Positions 41,782 through 42,954 of a DNA stretch of 42,954 nucleotides are shown piece after piece. Both the position numbers and the translations under genes were made by a program. Origin of the DNA: a virus; IMG/VR virus record IMGVR_UViG_3300024346_000150, positions 1 through 42,954 of that record; one strand, written 5' to 3'. How positions within the stretch are numbered: position 1 is the stretch's first letter; the number at the start of each line of letters is the position of its first letter. The notes beneath the pieces were generated by a model. That model did not search any database. It was not told the origin of the DNA and saw only the letters and a program-made list of their open reading frames with translations.

Positions 41782-42196
41782 GCGGGTCTGGTATGTATAA
41801 GTGAAATGTTTGAGCTGCCCATTGCTTTACTTTCTCGATAAAATCTAACATGTCTTTGTTAGATAGCTTGGTAGTGCTTTCTGTTGTGTCGTACCATTCA
41901 TTGTCAACCTCTATCTTCTTCTTAAGAAATGTTTGTTTCAATAGCTCGTGAGTTTCTTCTTTAGTATATCCTGTGTAGTCGGATATAATCTTTACTACTA
42001 CTCCCCAATAATATTGATTCAATTGATTGCTTCTTTTAGGTTTGTACTCTGATACAGTAACTTGTACAGTCTTATCTTCGTATCTAGCAATGTCTTGGTC
42101 AAGACGCTCTCTGTTTCCAAAGTGCATCTTTCCCTTAACAACTTTAGCTATGTGTATAAGCTTCATAGTAAAGCAAGGGTTTTTACACCCCTGCAA
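41768..42196 (-). CDS. ninB: NinB-like recombination protein
   Basis: RSNQLNQYYWGVVVKIISDY, then TGYTKEETHELLKQTFL and ESTTKLSNKDMLDFIEKV with WAAQTFHLYIPDPHEK at the end, is the NinB (lambda Orf-type) pattern. In lambda this protein helps RecA/SSB-based recombination on single-stranded DNA. I prefer the internal ATG at 42166 (MKLIHIAKVV), since the first ten residues of the longer form are Cys-rich and unlike the family. A close SSB-like gene lies directly upstream. Confidence 0.74.
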   Translation of the reverse strand: MQGCKNPCFTMKLIHIAKVVKGKMHFGNRERLDQDIARYEDKTVQVTVSEYKPKRSNQLNQYYWGVVVKIISDYTGYTKEETHELLKQTFLKKKIEVDNEWYDTTESTTKLSNKDMLDFIEKVKQWAAQTFHLYIPDPHEKG

Positions 42197-42202
42197 TTAC
42201 AT

Positions 42203-42754
42203 TTAGAATGGCATGCTATCGTCAGCAACACCACCTGTACTAGCGTTTAAGAACGCTTCATGAGCAGCTCTATATGCTGCAGAGTCTGATGGACTTAACG
42301 GTTTGTTATGTCTGTTTTGGTCAAACGTAAGGTTACTACCTTCTGGTCCTGACATTTTGTAATCCATTACAGATTTAATTACAGGCTCTCCTGTATCTTT
42401 GTCGTTAGTCCAATACTCACGTTTACCAAGTATAACTTCAATAACACTACCTACAGCTTCTTTACATGCGATAGGTGGATTACTAAATGTTGTAGCGCCT
42501 GCTGACATCAAGAAACGTTTGAATATTTTCATACGAATATCTTTTGCAGCTTCTGAAGTGCTGTCATCTGCACCACTCATCTTTAGGTATGCAATACCAG
42601 ATTTGTTTGCTACCTTAAACTCTGTATAAGGAATACCCGTATACCCTTCTCTTTGCTCTGAAGATTTTACTTCCATAACTTTTACTTTATGGACACCCTC
42701 TTTCAAGTAACTCTGTTGAGCTGTTACTTCTACTTGTTCTAAATTTTTAAACAT
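42203..42754 (-). CDS. Single-stranded DNA-binding-protein-like, 183 residues
   Basis: The N-terminal ~140 residues are beta-rich (GVHKVKVMEVKSSEQREG, then TEFKVANKSGIAYLKMS and SVIEVILGKREYW), compatible with an OB fold, though no classic SSB signature was seen. The C-terminus DDSMPF is the acidic-hydrophobic tip typical of bacterial and phage SSBs, used to bind partner enzymes. The preceding linker is Ser/Ala-rich and flexible. It heads the visible recombination cassette. Alternative: another phage OB-fold factor with an SSB-like tail. Confidence 0.68.
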   Translation of the reverse strand: MFKNLEQVEVTAQQSYLKEGVHKVKVMEVKSSEQREGYTGIPYTEFKVANKSGIAYLKMSGADDSTSEAAKDIRMKIFKRFLMSAGATTFSNPPIACKEAVGSVIEVILGKREYWTNDKDTGEPVIKSVMDYKMSGPEGSNLTFDQNRHNKPLSPSDSAAYRAAHEAFLNASTGGVADDSMPF

Positions 42755-42771
42755 TTGTTTTGATTTAAAGA

Positions 42772-42954
42772 TTAGTTATAATACTCTTCGCACTTTTCTA
42801 TGACCTGTGCAAGGTCGTTATCTACATACAGTTCTTCAAACATTCCCATCGGACTCTTAGCTGAGTCTTTCCCTGAAGATTGTGTTCTAAACCTATACTT
42901 TGCTTGTTCTTCACCGTAGTGATTATCTGTAAACAGACAGCATACAAACTCTTT
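42772..42954 (-). CDS. C-terminal end of an unknown gene (5' partial at the window edge)
   Basis: Sixty in-frame codons run from the right edge to a TAA at 42772: KEFVCCLFTDNHYGEEQAKY, then RFRTQSSGKDSAKS and a helical tail ending KCEEYYN. The true start is outside the window. No motif is recognised. Only 17 bases separate it from the SSB-like start, so the two are probably co-transcribed and involved in DNA metabolism. Confidence 0.5.
   Translation of the reverse strand, partial: KEFVCCLFTDNHYGEEQAKYRFRTQSSGKDSAKSPMGMFEELYVDNDLAQVIEKCEEYYN

Noticed and set aside
1-42954. Firm assignment to crAss-like phages
   Set aside because: The polymerase-like motif and gene order agree, but capsid, portal and terminase genes are outside the window, and the giant chain is larger than in the relatives I know.
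1-42954. Integrase, attachment site, insertion sequence or CRISPR array
   Set aside because: None was seen; no recombinase or transposase motifs and no inverted terminal repeats were found on reading.

Overview
The window is a segment of a tailed double-stranded DNA phage genome, most likely one infecting a marine or aquatic member of the Bacteroidota (Flavobacteriia). The evidence for the host is indirect: low GC, starts that follow A-rich stretches instead of Shine-Dalgarno sequences, promoter-like TAnnTTTG boxes, a secreted protein with a signal peptide ending in FGQ, and structural repeats of a GWN / KD-x-x-G-x-x-YLPE / GYQ type that I associate with this phylum. No sheath or tape-measure gene is visible, and the order tail/stabilisation protein, ejection-type proteins, giant RNA-polymerase-like protein recalls podoviruses and crAss-like phages. 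That placement is inference.

Positions 1-37.9 kb are one tightly packed plus-strand block. It opens with the end of a tail or stabilisation-type protein, followed by three internal/ejection-type proteins. One of these carries a complete T4-type lysozyme triad. Next comes a single 12.5-kb gene for a 4172-residue protein that contains a DLDGD motif in a context matching the catalytic barrel of two-barrel RNA polymerases, and an HENFH metallopeptidase-like motif. From 18.7 to 32.1 kb lies the adhesion region: three paralogous small beta-rich adaptors, a 1094-residue fibre, two proteins sharing four GW/YLPE modules, a 1167-residue fibre with 38 perfectly phased decapeptide repeats, and a paralogous tip protein. 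Promoter-like boxes TAATTTAKTA..TTT punctuate this region at 18.70, 27.10 and 32.07 kb.

From 32.1 to 35.7 kb lies a lysis/small-protein region. It has two paralogous single-TM coiled-coil proteins around a secreted thioredoxin-fold protein lacking CxxC, an M15 peptidase endolysin, a second holin-like protein, a degenerate amidase, and five very basic small proteins. A metallophosphoesterase, a PhoH ATPase and a small hydrophobic protein end the block.

From 37.9 kb to the end all genes run on the minus strand and meet the plus block tail to tail with a 12-bp overlap. This is the replication/recombination block: SSB-like protein, NinB-like, RusA-like resolvase, RecE-like nuclease, a gamma-glutamylcyclotransferase-fold protein, a protein with only the DnaA DNA-binding domain, several small HTH-like proteins and an HNH nuclease. 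Within it sit a class II tRNA-like gene with a greatly enlarged variable arm and a 151-base intergenic stretch able to form several hairpins. The most rewarding places to look are the giant polymerase-like protein, the tRNA-like/structured-RNA stretch at 38.35-38.94 kb, and the adaptor-fibre-promoter architecture.
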